Shown: one piece after another, positions 10,201 through 19,823 of the stretch | Layout of the letters: every line of letters starts with the position of its first letter | Numbering within the stretch: position 1 is the first letter of the stretch | DNA from: Rhynchopus euleeides | Taxonomy: Eukaryota; Euglenozoa; Diplonemea; Diplonemida; Diplonemidae | NCBI GenBank assembly: GCA_963210315.1 | Contig: OY723306.1 | Coordinates: 1,750,787-1,814,786, forward strand | DNA length: 64,000 nt | Direction of reading: 5' to 3' | Made by a program: the position numbers and the translations under genes | The notes under the pieces: generated by a model | Database searches by the model: none | Told to the model about the DNA's origin: nothing | What the model saw: only the letters and a program-made list of their open reading frames with translations

Positions 10201-12113
10201 GCTTCGATGCGGACGACACGGCGACTGCGCTGCGCAGCCTTGTGTCGCAGGTGCAGGAGATGCGGATGCACGAGAGGGAGCTGGGCGGCCGCGTACGACG
10301 CCTGACAAACTTTCTGGGGATGCCCGACAGGCAAGACGGCATTCGGGACTGGGTGCGTGAGGGCGTCTTCAAAGACCATATCATCGTGACAGGGGGGCAG
10401 AGGTATGCGAGCAGACAGAGGGGGTGGGGTGGGGTGGGGTGGCGGGGGTGTTGATTCTGTTGTGTGCAGACCTCACGTGGCATTGGCAAACCCGCATCAT
10501 CCACCTTCTTCCCTGTGCACAGGAACCTCGCTCAGTTCATGCGTGCGCTGAAGCGTTCGCTGTGTGCGACGAAGACACGCCTGAAGACAGTGCTGTACCT
10601 TGCGCCACACCCCCCTGTGGGTGAGGTATGCTCCCACACTTGCCCAGACGTGACGTCTGCGTCTGTGGCTGCTGCAGCATGCGCCCACCTCACACATGGT
10701 TCACCCCCCACCCACCCCGCACAGGTGTGGAACCGTGTGTCGCACTTCCGACACTTCTACTACTGTCAGGGTGACCCCAAAATCTCGAACGACCTGTACC
10801 GTGCAGGCATCGAGGACGCAAGCAGCCTTGTGATCCTCTCGCCTGACCACGAGGTGCTGGACGGCGAGGCGGACGCGGAGGCGGTGTTCATCGTGATGGC
10901 GGCGATGAACCTGTGTCCGGCGGATCCGGCTTTGATGCAGTCGCGGCTGCGTGGGGAGGTGGACGAGGCGCTGCGGGCAAAGATAGCCTCCGGCATTCTC
11001 AAGAACAGGAAGGGGGTCCCGGTGCTGAAGCGTGGTACGAACAGGCCGCTGTTCATCATTGCAGAGCTGAGCAGCACTGTGAGCGTCAAGTATTTCAACG
11101 ATGTCGACGTGCTGCAGGCCGCACGCAGCTTTGGGCTGACGCCGAAGGAGACAGCCCACCTCCGTGCCAGCACACACCACAGGGCTGACGCGCACGGTGA
11201 GCCCTCCCGCAACGTCCAGGCTGCAGTTGACGACGACGAACGCATCGAAGCCTTCACCTCGTCGCATCAGCTGTCCTCCTTCTACTCCAGCGGGTTCCTC
11301 ATCAGCAACCAGATGCTGGGGCCCATCCTGCCGCATGCGTACTACTCGCATTCCCTGATCCGCATCGTGGAGCAGTTCATGCAGGGCTCGCTCAACCAGT
11401 ACGGCGCGTTCCTGGGGTCCATCCCTGTGCCTGCGCAGTATGTGGGGCGCACGTATGGCGAGCTGTACTACAACCTGGCAGTGAACCAGGAGATGCTGCC
11501 CCTCGGGCTGTACCGTGCGCCGCGTGACACGCTCCCCCTGCCTTATGTGTTCACCAACCCGCCTAAGACGGCGGTTGTGGGGGAGCACGACATGGTGTAT
11601 GTGCTGCAGTCGGGTGCCGACATGGACAGCATGGACAGCGACAGCGACGGCGGCAGCGACACCGACAGCGAAGGTGCCAGCAAGATGTCGGCCTCCATGC
11701 TGCCCCAGTCGGAGGGGCTTCCCACGGGCGCGGTGGGGGGTGCAAAGCTGGACCCTGCCGGTTCGGACAACGGCCACGCCCAGGCGGTATGTGGCGCGCT
11801 GGGCTGTGTTGTGTTGTGTTGCCTATGTCCACCCCCATTCCTTCTACTTCACCACCCCTCCCACCTTTGCACAGACGGACACCGCCTGCCTCAGCGACAC
11901 TGTCATCGATGTCGAAAAGTTTCGGGTATGCCACCTGCCGTGTTTGGTATTTGTTCTGTATGGCGATGGCCCTCACGTCGCTATGATTGTCTGCAACCGG
12001 CACCACACCGGCACACACAGGACCCACCGCAACGACGACGGATGAGTCGGAGCAGCACCCGAGGCACGGAGCCCATTGAGGCCGCTGTTCCGGACGGGGT
12101 ATTCTCTGAGTGA
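7260..12113 (+). CDS. Slo/BK-type large-conductance potassium channel alpha subunit, five exons
   Basis: Exons 7260-10402, 10523-10625, 10725-11786, 11875-11925 and 12021-12113 join in frame into 1483 residues; all four introns are GTATG...CAG. A voltage-sensor/pore core lies at residues 178-420. It has an arginine-rich S4 (about 308-325, RVVRLLRLLRVLKAVRLI) and the filter TVGFGD at 380-385, where BK channels normally have TVGYGD. RCK1 starts near 436. RCK2 spans the exon 1/2/3 joints, and its end shows the Slo-like pattern YGELYYN...LGLYR...YVFTNPP. A weak acidic DDDE near 1251 stands where the calcium bowl should be, and an Asp/Ser-rich tail is at about 1381-1400. A Gly/Ala-rich insert (about 700-760) splits the RCK1-RCK2 linker. 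It should conduct K+ across a membrane under voltage and ligand control; Ca2+ gating is uncertain. Confidence 0.88.
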
Positions 12114-13923
12114 GAATCTGAAGGGGGGGTGGGGTGGGAGGCGTTGGGTTGCTCTTCGCCAACACTACAGAACACCACACGCACCTGTGTGTAGAAGGTG
12201 CGATATGCAATGTGTTTTGCAACAACGGCGTTCCTGTTCCTGCAGTGCGGGAAAATGCTTTTTATCAGGATCCGACGATACACAGGCCAAAGTGCCGTGT
12301 CCCCCCCCCCCTCCACCCTACGAATACAGAAGAGCGTTTCTCTTGTGTGTCTTTGGGATGCCATCGGTAGCCTTACCGGCTGTGGCCTGACTGGCCACGG
12401 CAGGGTATTTTTTCTTTCCCCCGATCCGTTCGATACTTTCCGTTGAGGAGTTTCAACTTCCCCGTCTTCGACTCCCCCCTCCCCCCCCCTTCTTCTTAAG
12501 TCTGCAAATGCCTACCCACCCCCACCCCCCCTCCCACTCCCATTGCGGCCTGCACACCGCCCTCGCCACTGCAGCCCCGCTGTGCAACCTTTGCCAAAGG
12601 AGGAGGGGTGCGTAGGGGCGAGGGTAGTCGCCAGGCACGCCCCGCTTGTTCACAAGCCACAGTGCTGGAACTACTCTCAGTGTGAAATGATGCCCTTCTT
12701 CTTAGCTGGATCAAAACTAGTTTGCATGGTAGACAACTTTTCAGCTAAAAAACAATTTTTTGGGAACCCTGAATTACGTAAGCTGGCACGGTGAATAGAA
12801 GAGTATACCCTTGTATTTGCCCCCCCCCAGTAACCTTTTTTTGTTTAGTGAAGGTCGCCACCGAGGCTGCCTCTTGGAGCTACCTCCACTGCGACAACAC
12901 ACCCACACTGCGCTCGAAACTGTGGCTGACAACAAAGCAAGGAGTACGGTCCTCAACGGAAGGGATGCGGTGGGTGTGGGGGGGGTCGGGAGTGATCTCC
13001 CTCCCCCCCCGCATCCCTTCCTCTCTCTCTGTTCCGCCTCCAGCCTCCGATGTTTTGTTCCTCTGATTCTATTTCTTCTTGCCCTCTCGGATAACCCTCA
13101 AGGGCAAAACTATCCGTGCCCCCGCTGGATCGTAAAGTGACAGCAAAACGAGACAACAAACCAATTACTGCCGAAAGTTGTTTTGTTGGAACGCAGACCC
13201 CACTCTTTGTGTACACCACTCCCCGGTCTGATGAAGTGGTGTGAGTGGGGACGCACGATCCAGCTAAAGGCACAGAAAGTTTCCCCAGTTGGCTACGCCG
13301 AACTAACAAAAAAAAAATAATGGCCAACAGCCACCCCCCACACGCCGCGTGGAGCACAGTGCAGATAAAAAGAAGCCCACACCCACACACCGCCGCCCTG
13401 CCCTAGCTTCATCTCTCTCTCTCTCTCTCTCTCCCCCGCCTCTACCCCCTCCTGAATCCGTTTAGGCAGCTGCGTGGAGTACTCCGCACATCCTCTTGCC
13501 CCTCACGGGCCTCGGTGATCCACCCTTTTGCCGTCTGTGCCAAACACGCTGGGGGGGCCACTGGCTCAGAAGTGCACCGAAGAGAAGAAGGGTGAGCCCG
13601 CCTCACAACACCGGCGTGTATAGTGACACAGTTTGACACGGCAGTGGCACAGAGCGATGGCCCCCGAGACGGTGATACTACTGTCAGCCCGTGCTCAGCT
13701 CTCTCACTCCCTTGGCTGCCTCGCCTGTGGACTGTAATGTCGCTTTTCCAGTTCTGGAGAAGGAGCTCGGCCTCTCGACCCACCCCTGAAGGATTCACGC
13801 CACGTAACTCTCACTTCACACCTGCAGGCCCGACAGGCGGTGGGTGCCGCTGCAGGGTTTGCTCGTCTTCGAGCCTCCTGCGTTAGATTGCGGGCGGGGG
13901 GGAGGTGCGGGATCAGCGGAGCG
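12114..13923. other. Intergenic region between the channel and SRP14; nothing coding supported
   Basis: It holds C- and A-runs, a (CT)n tract at 13404-13432 and short overlapping open frames without recognisable motifs. It should contain the 3' end of the channel transcript and the SRP14 promoter, but I see no diagnostic signal. Confidence 0.5.
13404..13432. repeat. (TC)n microsatellite
   Basis: Run of about 13 TC dinucleotides. Confidence 0.9.
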
Positions 13924-14454
13924 ATGGGGCACGGCGGCGGTCCTGGGAGGCGGTTGCACCTGGAGGAGGAGAAGTTCATCAAGGAGCTTGAGAAGATGTA
14001 CGCGCAGGGCAAGGTCGAGGGGAACGGGAAGGTGACAGTTTCGTTCAGCCGGATCCCGGAGAAGTTTTCCTCGCAGACAGCCACAGCAAAGGCGACGACG
14101 GGGAAGAAGAAGAAGGGGGAGCAGGAGCAGGTGTCCGGCGCGGTGACGAAGGGGCAGCACGCGATAGTGCGCGGCAAGCGGAAGGGAAAGACGATCTCCT
14201 GCATCATGGGGACAGAAAATATCCTCAAGTTTCAGGTATGCGCATCGTGTGCGAAGCGTCGGGAGGCTTAACCCTGGCATTCCCCACACCCTTTGCCAAA
14301 AGACATGAACCACGCCAAAAGCACACATGCCATACATGCCACACCCTTATCCAGGCAAACCTCGCATTCCTCCTGCGAGGAACCATCGACAACCTGAAGC
14401 GCCCGGAGAAGAAGCCGAAGGCAAAGAAGGCGGCACCAGCTGAGCCTAAGAAGG
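13924..14454 (+). CDS. Signal recognition particle 14-kDa subunit (SRP14), at least two exons
   Basis: Exon 1 (13924-14235) ends ...ENILKFQ and exon 2 (14355-14454) begins ANLAFLLRGTIDNLKR, then a Lys/Ala/Pro-rich tail. This matches SRP14: an N-terminal helix (EEEKFIKELEKMYAQGKVEG), a variable loop with a Lys-rich stretch, the GKKKISxx-type strand (here GKTISCIM), then KFQ-x3-LLR-x2-(M/I)D-x-LKR. SRP14 pairs with SRP9 to bind the Alu domain of SRP RNA and delays elongation during ER targeting. Intron 1 is phase 0. Exon 2 ends in phase 1 at GTATGC. A third exon probably starts at 14531 after GGCCAG, but its end is unclear; read straight on, the frame stays open to 14712 through low-complexity His/Pro sequence, so another intron or a short tail is possible. 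The loop between residues about 45 and 75 is longer than in animal SRP14. Confidence 0.8.
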
Positions 14455-15412
14455 GTATGCCTCACACGCCTCGGCACACCGCCAAGTTGCACCCAAGTGG
14501 TTTCCTGTTCCTTTCATTGCCCGTGGCCAGTGTGCCCGCCGTCAAAAGGAGATGATTTGATTGGCACAAAGGGACCCCTGTCCCACCTCACACACCCACA
14601 CCCACACCCAACACCCAACACCAACAGCTGCATAGAGCCCCCCCCCCCCCCCCCGCTTCTAGCATGCGGCATCTCCCGACTCCCGAGTGAAGACCCCCCC
14701 GCAGCGCCATGACGTGAGGCTGCTGGTGATTGGGGGTGGCTTGGGAGGGGCAGAGAAGTGCGAAGAAACGTGAGCGGGTCGGGCCGTGGCGGTTGTGGGT
14801 GTGGGATGTGTGGAGATCACACCAAGAGCAAGTGCTCGGTGTGTGTCTACACTAATATAAAAAGATTCACGTGTGGGTGTGGGGAGCCTTGCTGGGCTGG
14901 ACAACTGGGGGGGATGGGGGGAGGTGGGAGGGTGTGTGTGTGTGTGTGGCCAGCCCGATACCATTTCTCTGACGCTCCCCCCCCCTACCCACTCGTCTCC
15001 CGTCTCCCTTCCCGCTCTCTTCTCCAAGCGCCCCTCCCCCCTCTCCATGGCTGTCTCGTTGTGAGTTCTGAGAATCTAGATTGGGGTTCCCGCACACCGC
15101 AGGGGGGTGCAAATGAGGGGGGGGGGTGTGGGGTGTGCGGGTTGTGAACGTCTCACCGGCGCCCTGCCCCCCCCCCCCTCGTCACCCCACTCCCTTCAGA
15201 CTCTTGCCTTTGCCTTGCGCGCAGGGGAGGGGTGGTGGTGGGTGGTTTTTGTGCGGGGGGGGCAGGGGGGGGGAGGGAGGAGTGCGCTTACAGGCATGAA
15301 GCGCAAAAAAAACACATCTGCAAACGAAGAGAGGGCAAGGCGGTGGTGGCGCTACGCCGGGCCCATCCTCGCAGTCCCTCCCCCGCCCCCACCCGCCTAC
15401 CCCCTCCCCCAA
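14455..15412. other. Downstream of SRP14 exon 2; mostly simple sequence
   Basis: It contains a possible last SRP14 exon from 14531, then CACACC repeats, G- and C-runs and TG tracts. I see no further gene. Confidence 0.45.
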
Positions 15413-15520
15413 GGGGGTCTTCGCTGGTCGTTATCCTTCGTCAATCTTCGTCAGTTTTCACCTACTTCAACAGGGAATGCACTAAAATGCACTGACGATC
15501 ACCCCGTCGCGAAGACCCCC
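15413..15520. mobile_element. 108-bp MITE, TIR GGGGGTCTTCGCT, copy B
   Basis: Termini are GGGGGTCTTCGCTGG and CGCGAAGACCCCC, flanked by CAA on each side (3-bp target duplication). Its right end supplies the last codons and the stop of the transposase-like frame at 15499, so it interrupted that gene. Confidence 0.85.
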
Positions 15521-16695
15521 CAAGGCGCGAGTCTTGTTGTTCGAGTGTAGAACGCAGGGTGCATATTTCTCCCCGTGTGGTCACCGCACACACACAAGTT
15601 TAAGGAACGGTCATTAAATACACGTGGTCTCTCCCGTCCCTGCATGAAATCGGTGTGGGCTCCCCCCCACCCCGAAGGTATCAACCCTCCAAGGACACAG
15701 GCAGCTTTGGCCGTTGATTCGTGATCAGTCAGACACAGTGATGGTTTTTGAAAGCCGGCCTCCGTCGCCGCCAGCAGAACACGCTGGATCTGGGGCACCT
15801 TGTCGATGGCACGGCTTCCCTCCCCGACGGAGCTGTCGGCCACGACTTGGAGCACCCTGCCGGTCTCAGGGCTTGCAGCAGAGAACGAGACCTGCGAGTA
15901 CTTCACCCCTTGCTGCGAGCGCGCACCCGACGAGGTGTCCATGCACGTCTGCACCTGCCCTCCTTTTTCACGAAGCTTCGTCAGGAACCGATCAGTACTC
16001 ATTGGACCTGCCCACGCATCAGTGCGTTTGACTGTCGCCGCACTGATGTTGCGCCCCTTCCCACGAGTGCCAAGGATGCACTCCAGGATGTCGCTCAGAG
16101 CCTCGCCACAGCTCTTCGCGCCGATCCCCCACCCTCGCAGCACTGTCAGCGCCGTTGCCACACCGGCGCTGTAGCCCCCCTCCTTGTTGTAGAGGGAGGT
16201 CGGTGTCACAAGACACCGCTGTCGCAAGCGCTTATATTTGGCGTGTAATCGTCTATACGCGCTTGCGGAGTACACTCCCGGACTCGAGGTTTTCGGAGTC
16301 GTAGCGTCCTCGGGGTCGCTGTCGCTGTCGCTTTGATTGACACTGCCACTGTCACAGTCGCTGTCGCTGTCGCTGTCTTCATCGGTTGTATTCTCCACTG
16401 GCCCCTCACCCGCGCTCGCGCCCTTTGCCATCGGGCGAACTGTGTGATCGCAGTTCACACACCACCGGAACTCTCGTTTCCCTTCGCACTGCACCCGCGT
16501 CTTCCGCGCACCGATCCGCGAAAGGGCCTTTAAAAAGGCCTCCTTCGTGGGGGCCCCGCGCGTGCGCCTGAGTATGCGCGCCCGCTGCGCGTTCAAATCG
16601 CACCACCGTGCCCCACACAGCTCCATGGGCAGCTGGCCGACGAACTTCCTCGCCGCGGCGATGGCGTTCGCACTCCGAGCAACCGTGCGGCCCAT
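15499..16695 (-). pseudogene. Truncated transposase-like protein with RNase H-like segment
   Basis: 398 codons from the ATG at 16695; the same frame extends upstream without a better start. The N-terminal half has Cys pairs (CGARWC; CEGKREFRWCVNC) that could form a zinc finger, then an acidic Ser/Asp tract. The C-terminal half, from CMDTSSGARSQQG through VLQVVADSS to SLCLTDHESTAKA, has the strand-Asp-strand-Asp rhythm of a DDE/RNase H-type transposase core. No third acidic residue is visible, because the frame runs into a MITE (copy B) whose sequence provides the last eight or so residues and the stop. I cannot assign a superfamily. It is probably a dead mobile-element gene; its codon use is GC-rich like that of the cellular genes. 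Confidence 0.5.
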
Positions 16696-17156
16696 TCTTG
16701 TGTTTGTGCGGTATTCACAGCACTCTGCAGATGATTGTGGGTGTCTGTGGTGCGTATCCTTTCCTAACCCCCCCTCAGTGACACTGTGTGGTACCAAACG
16801 GTGGCACGAAAATTAGGTACCCCAATTCGGGCACCTGAGGTGCCCGGAATGGTGGAAAAGTGGGGTTCGATGGGTTTCCGGACCGATCTGGGGGGGTTTG
16901 GAGGGTTTACGGGGGCTTTGGGGCCTCTGCGCCGGTTTTTTGAAAAATCGTGTTTGTCCACGTAAAAGGGTGGCATTTGACCCCCCCTACCCCCCCCCCC
17001 CCCACCTCCACACCTTCCCACCCACGCACCACCTCACCCCCAGGAACAACGCGACAGCCCTGCTCCTCCCCTGATCGCAATGCCGGGTAGTGCCGGGAGG
17101 TGATACCCAGCTCTGCAGGGGGAGACGGGGGTGGGTGCACCACCGCGGAGGCACCG

Positions 17157-19823
17157 ATGGATGCCAGCCCGGCACACAGCACCATGGTTGACCTCGGCGA
17201 GGGGAGCCCCGACGCGGCCAGCGTCCTGTCGGGCCCCGAATTCGGCCCGGGTGTGGCGATCGACAGCTACCCCCGCCCGATCGACCAGGCCAGCGTGCGC
17301 AACACGCGGATATCTTCTACGGTGCAGGCTTCTTCCCTAGGGACGTCGCTGCCCACCTGCCCCAGCGAGTTGATCTCCCCTCTCAACCTGACGGACGGGC
17401 CTCCGAAACCCCCGACGCCGCCACTGCCGCGACTGTCGGTGCCCCGCCCCAGGCGGCTCCCACCCCCGCTGCCGGCACGCCCCGTGCTGTGGCTGTCAGC
17501 CTTCTGTTGCGCGATGCAGCTGCCGCTCATCGTTGCCTCGCTGTCCTCCGACACCCACGTGCGCGACCCCCACTTCGAACTTGAGGCAAGCAGCGACGGC
17601 GGGCGGACAGCCGGGCTGGTCGTCTGCCTCTTGGCGGCTGTGTATTGGGGGGTGTCAGGCGGGGCTATACACTACGGCGTGTCCCCCTCCCTGATGGCCT
17701 ACACGGGGGCGTGGTTCAGCATCGCGTCGCTGCTGGTGGGTGCCATGTGCTTCAGCACAACCACGTCGCTGCAGGTGTCGGCCCTGGCCCACTTCTTCCT
17801 GCTCCTGGCCCTCGAGGGGTTCAACGTGAAGCACGTGCTGTCTGTTACGCAGCGCTACACAGCCACGGTGCACCTCTGCCTCACCTGTGCCGCCATGGTT
17901 GTGGGCTCCGTCGTGTCCTTCCACCGCCTCCTCCTGCCCGCCTGGGTGGGGATGGCGGAGATGGCGCTGCTGTGTGTCGGGCTGAGCGCCTGGCGGATCT
18001 CTGTGACGGAGCGGAGCCCGCGCCACACCCAGTCGCGGTCGCCGCGGGTGGAGCCCGTTGTGAGGCGTCGACATTCTGCCAAGTCCTCGCTGGAGCTGAC
18101 CTCGCACAACAGGCGGAAGAGCGATTTCGAACCGGAGCCTCAGGATAACATGGATGTCCAAAGCGCCACAACCAATTCGTCCGCCACCGCCACCACGCCC
18201 ACCACCGTGGCGACGTCGGGGAACCTGGCCTGGGCTACCGGGCTGCAGGACAGTGCATTCAACAGCACGCTGCAGACCTCAGATCACCAGGGGCCCCTCT
18301 CACGCCGCTCCACCCCCAACGACCCTGCCAATCTGGTGAACCCTCTCAGCCCCCATGCCAGGGACCGGGAGTCCAGCACATCCCACGCGACGACTCTCAG
18401 CGACGGGACGTTCCCGAGGTCGGTGAGCCAGTCGGGGCTCACCACATCCGACAACAGCGCGCCGTATGGGCTTGCTGTGCAGGGCGCGGCGATGCAGCTG
18501 CAGAACGCACTGACGAAGGGGAACTCCGCAACGCAGGCCCTCACGACCCGCCGGCAGCGAAATCCGAAGGCGTATGAGCAGAAGACGAAGATGGAGTGGC
18601 GCAAGGGAGACCTTATCGGGCAGGGCGGCTACGGCGTGGTGCACATCGGGCTCAACGAGGCGACGGGCCAGCTGATGGCTGTGAAGACCATCCCCTTCGA
18701 CCCGAAGGACCCCACCATCAAGTCGAAGATTGAGCTGCTTTCCAACGAGATCTCCGTGATGAAGCAGCTGACGCACAGCAACATTGTGTCGTACTTCTTT
18801 GCGGACCGCGTGGGTGATGCCATGCACATCTTCATGGAGTACGTCCCTGGCGGCTCCCTCCGCCAAGTCCTGGATCAGTTCGGCCCTCTCGGGGATGCTG
18901 TTGCTTCTGCTTATACGGAGCAGATCCTCATCGGGGTGGCCTACCTGCATTCGCAGAACGTTATCCACCGGGACATCAAGTGTGCCAACGTGCTGCTCAC
19001 GACGGATGGGCTGTGCAAGCTGGGTGACTTCGGGTCGTCGTGCTACCTCGACAAGATCATGCAGAAGGACAACCCCGATGTCGGCGAGTCTGTGAAGAAG
19101 AAGGGCATGCAGGGGACCCCGGTGTGGATGGCGCCCGAGGTGCTGAAGGAGGAGGGCCACGACTGGCGCTGCGACATCTGGTCGCTTGGGTGCAGCGTGA
19201 TGGAGATGCTGACGGCGCGGCCGCCCTTCTCCCACTATGAGGAGCCCCCTCTGCGCATCCTGCACCTGGTGGTGACGCAGCCGCTGTGCTACCCGACGGG
19301 GCTGTCGGCAGGGTCGACGGCATTCCTGCAGAGCTGTTTGATCCACAAGCCTGACATGCGGCCGACAGCGCTGGACCTCGTCCAGCACCAGTGGATTCGG
19401 GCGGATGAAAGCCCGCGGTGGGCTGCCGCCGATCCCCAGTTCGACAATGTGTCGTGTGTCACAGCTGCCACGCGGCTCAGCTCTGCGTCGCAGGTTTCGA
19501 TGGCGTCGACGCGGTACATCGACACACTCAAGGGCATCACAGCAGGGCTTGTCAAAGGGGCATCTGACAAGGACACGGAGTCGCTGCGTGCACGCCGTGT
19601 GCAGGCTGTCCGGATGGACATCGGACACCGTGTGTCTCTGCTTGGGGCTCCGTCGGTCAAAGCGTCGGCAAAGCGTCCGTCCGGTCGGGCACAGACTGAC
19701 CACGACAGTGTGGACGACCCGACCCTCAAGTTTGTTCTCGGCGACACGGACACCTACGATTCGGATGAATATGATGGAGAAGGCCGTGACTCGCCGAACT
19801 TCAGAAAGCTCGGTGCCATCTGA
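17157..19823 (+). CDS. Multi-membrane-span protein with C-terminal STE11/MAPKKK-like kinase, single exon
   Basis: 888 residues from the ATG at 17157; the frame is open to a GTG at 17100, but the ATG is preferred. Residues about 108-282 hold some six hydrophobic segments with short loops, a predicted polytopic membrane domain. A Ser/Thr-rich linker (about 285-475) follows. The kinase domain runs about 479-750: GQGGYGVV glycine loop, AVK lysine, HRDIKCANVLL catalytic loop (Asp606), DFG at 624-626, and GTPVWMAPEVL at the end of the activation segment. The last three features are typical of STE11-type MAP3Ks and plant NPK/ANP kinases. All catalytic residues are present. It should phosphorylate MAP2Ks or similar substrates and may sense something at a membrane. 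The fusion of a multi-span domain to a MAP3K-like kinase is unusual; the upstream function is unknown. Confidence 0.88.
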   Translation: MDASPAHSTMVDLGEGSPDAASVLSGPEFGPGVAIDSYPRPIDQASVRNTRISSTVQASSLGTSLPTCPSELISPLNLTDGPPKPPTPPLPRLSVPRPRRLPPPLPARPVLWLSAFCCAMQLPLIVASLSSDTHVRDPHFELEASSDGGRTAGLVVCLLAAVYWGVSGGAIHYGVSPSLMAYTGAWFSIASLLVGAMCFSTTTSLQVSALAHFFLLLALEGFNVKHVLSVTQRYTATVHLCLTCAAMVVGSVVSFHRLLLPAWVGMAEMALLCVGLSAWRISVTERSPRHTQSRSPRVEPVVRRRHSAKSSLELTSHNRRKSDFEPEPQDNMDVQSATTNSSATATTPTTVATSGNLAWATGLQDSAFNSTLQTSDHQGPLSRRSTPNDPANLVNPLSPHARDRESSTSHATTLSDGTFPRSVSQSGLTTSDNSAPYGLAVQGAAMQLQNALTKGNSATQALTTRRQRNPKAYEQKTKMEWRKGDLIGQGGYGVVHIGLNEATGQLMAVKTIPFDPKDPTIKSKIELLSNEISVMKQLTHSNIVSYFFADRVGDAMHIFMEYVPGGSLRQVLDQFGPLGDAVASAYTEQILIGVAYLHSQNVIHRDIKCANVLLTTDGLCKLGDFGSSCYLDKIMQKDNPDVGESVKKKGMQGTPVWMAPEVLKEEGHDWRCDIWSLGCSVMEMLTARPPFSHYEEPPLRILHLVVTQPLCYPTGLSAGSTAFLQSCLIHKPDMRPTALDLVQHQWIRADESPRWAAADPQFDNVSCVTAATRLSSASQVSMASTRYIDTLKGITAGLVKGASDKDTESLRARRVQAVRMDIGHRVSLLGAPSVKASAKRPSGRAQTDHDSVDDPTLKFVLGDTDTYDSDEYDGEGRDSPNFRKLGAI

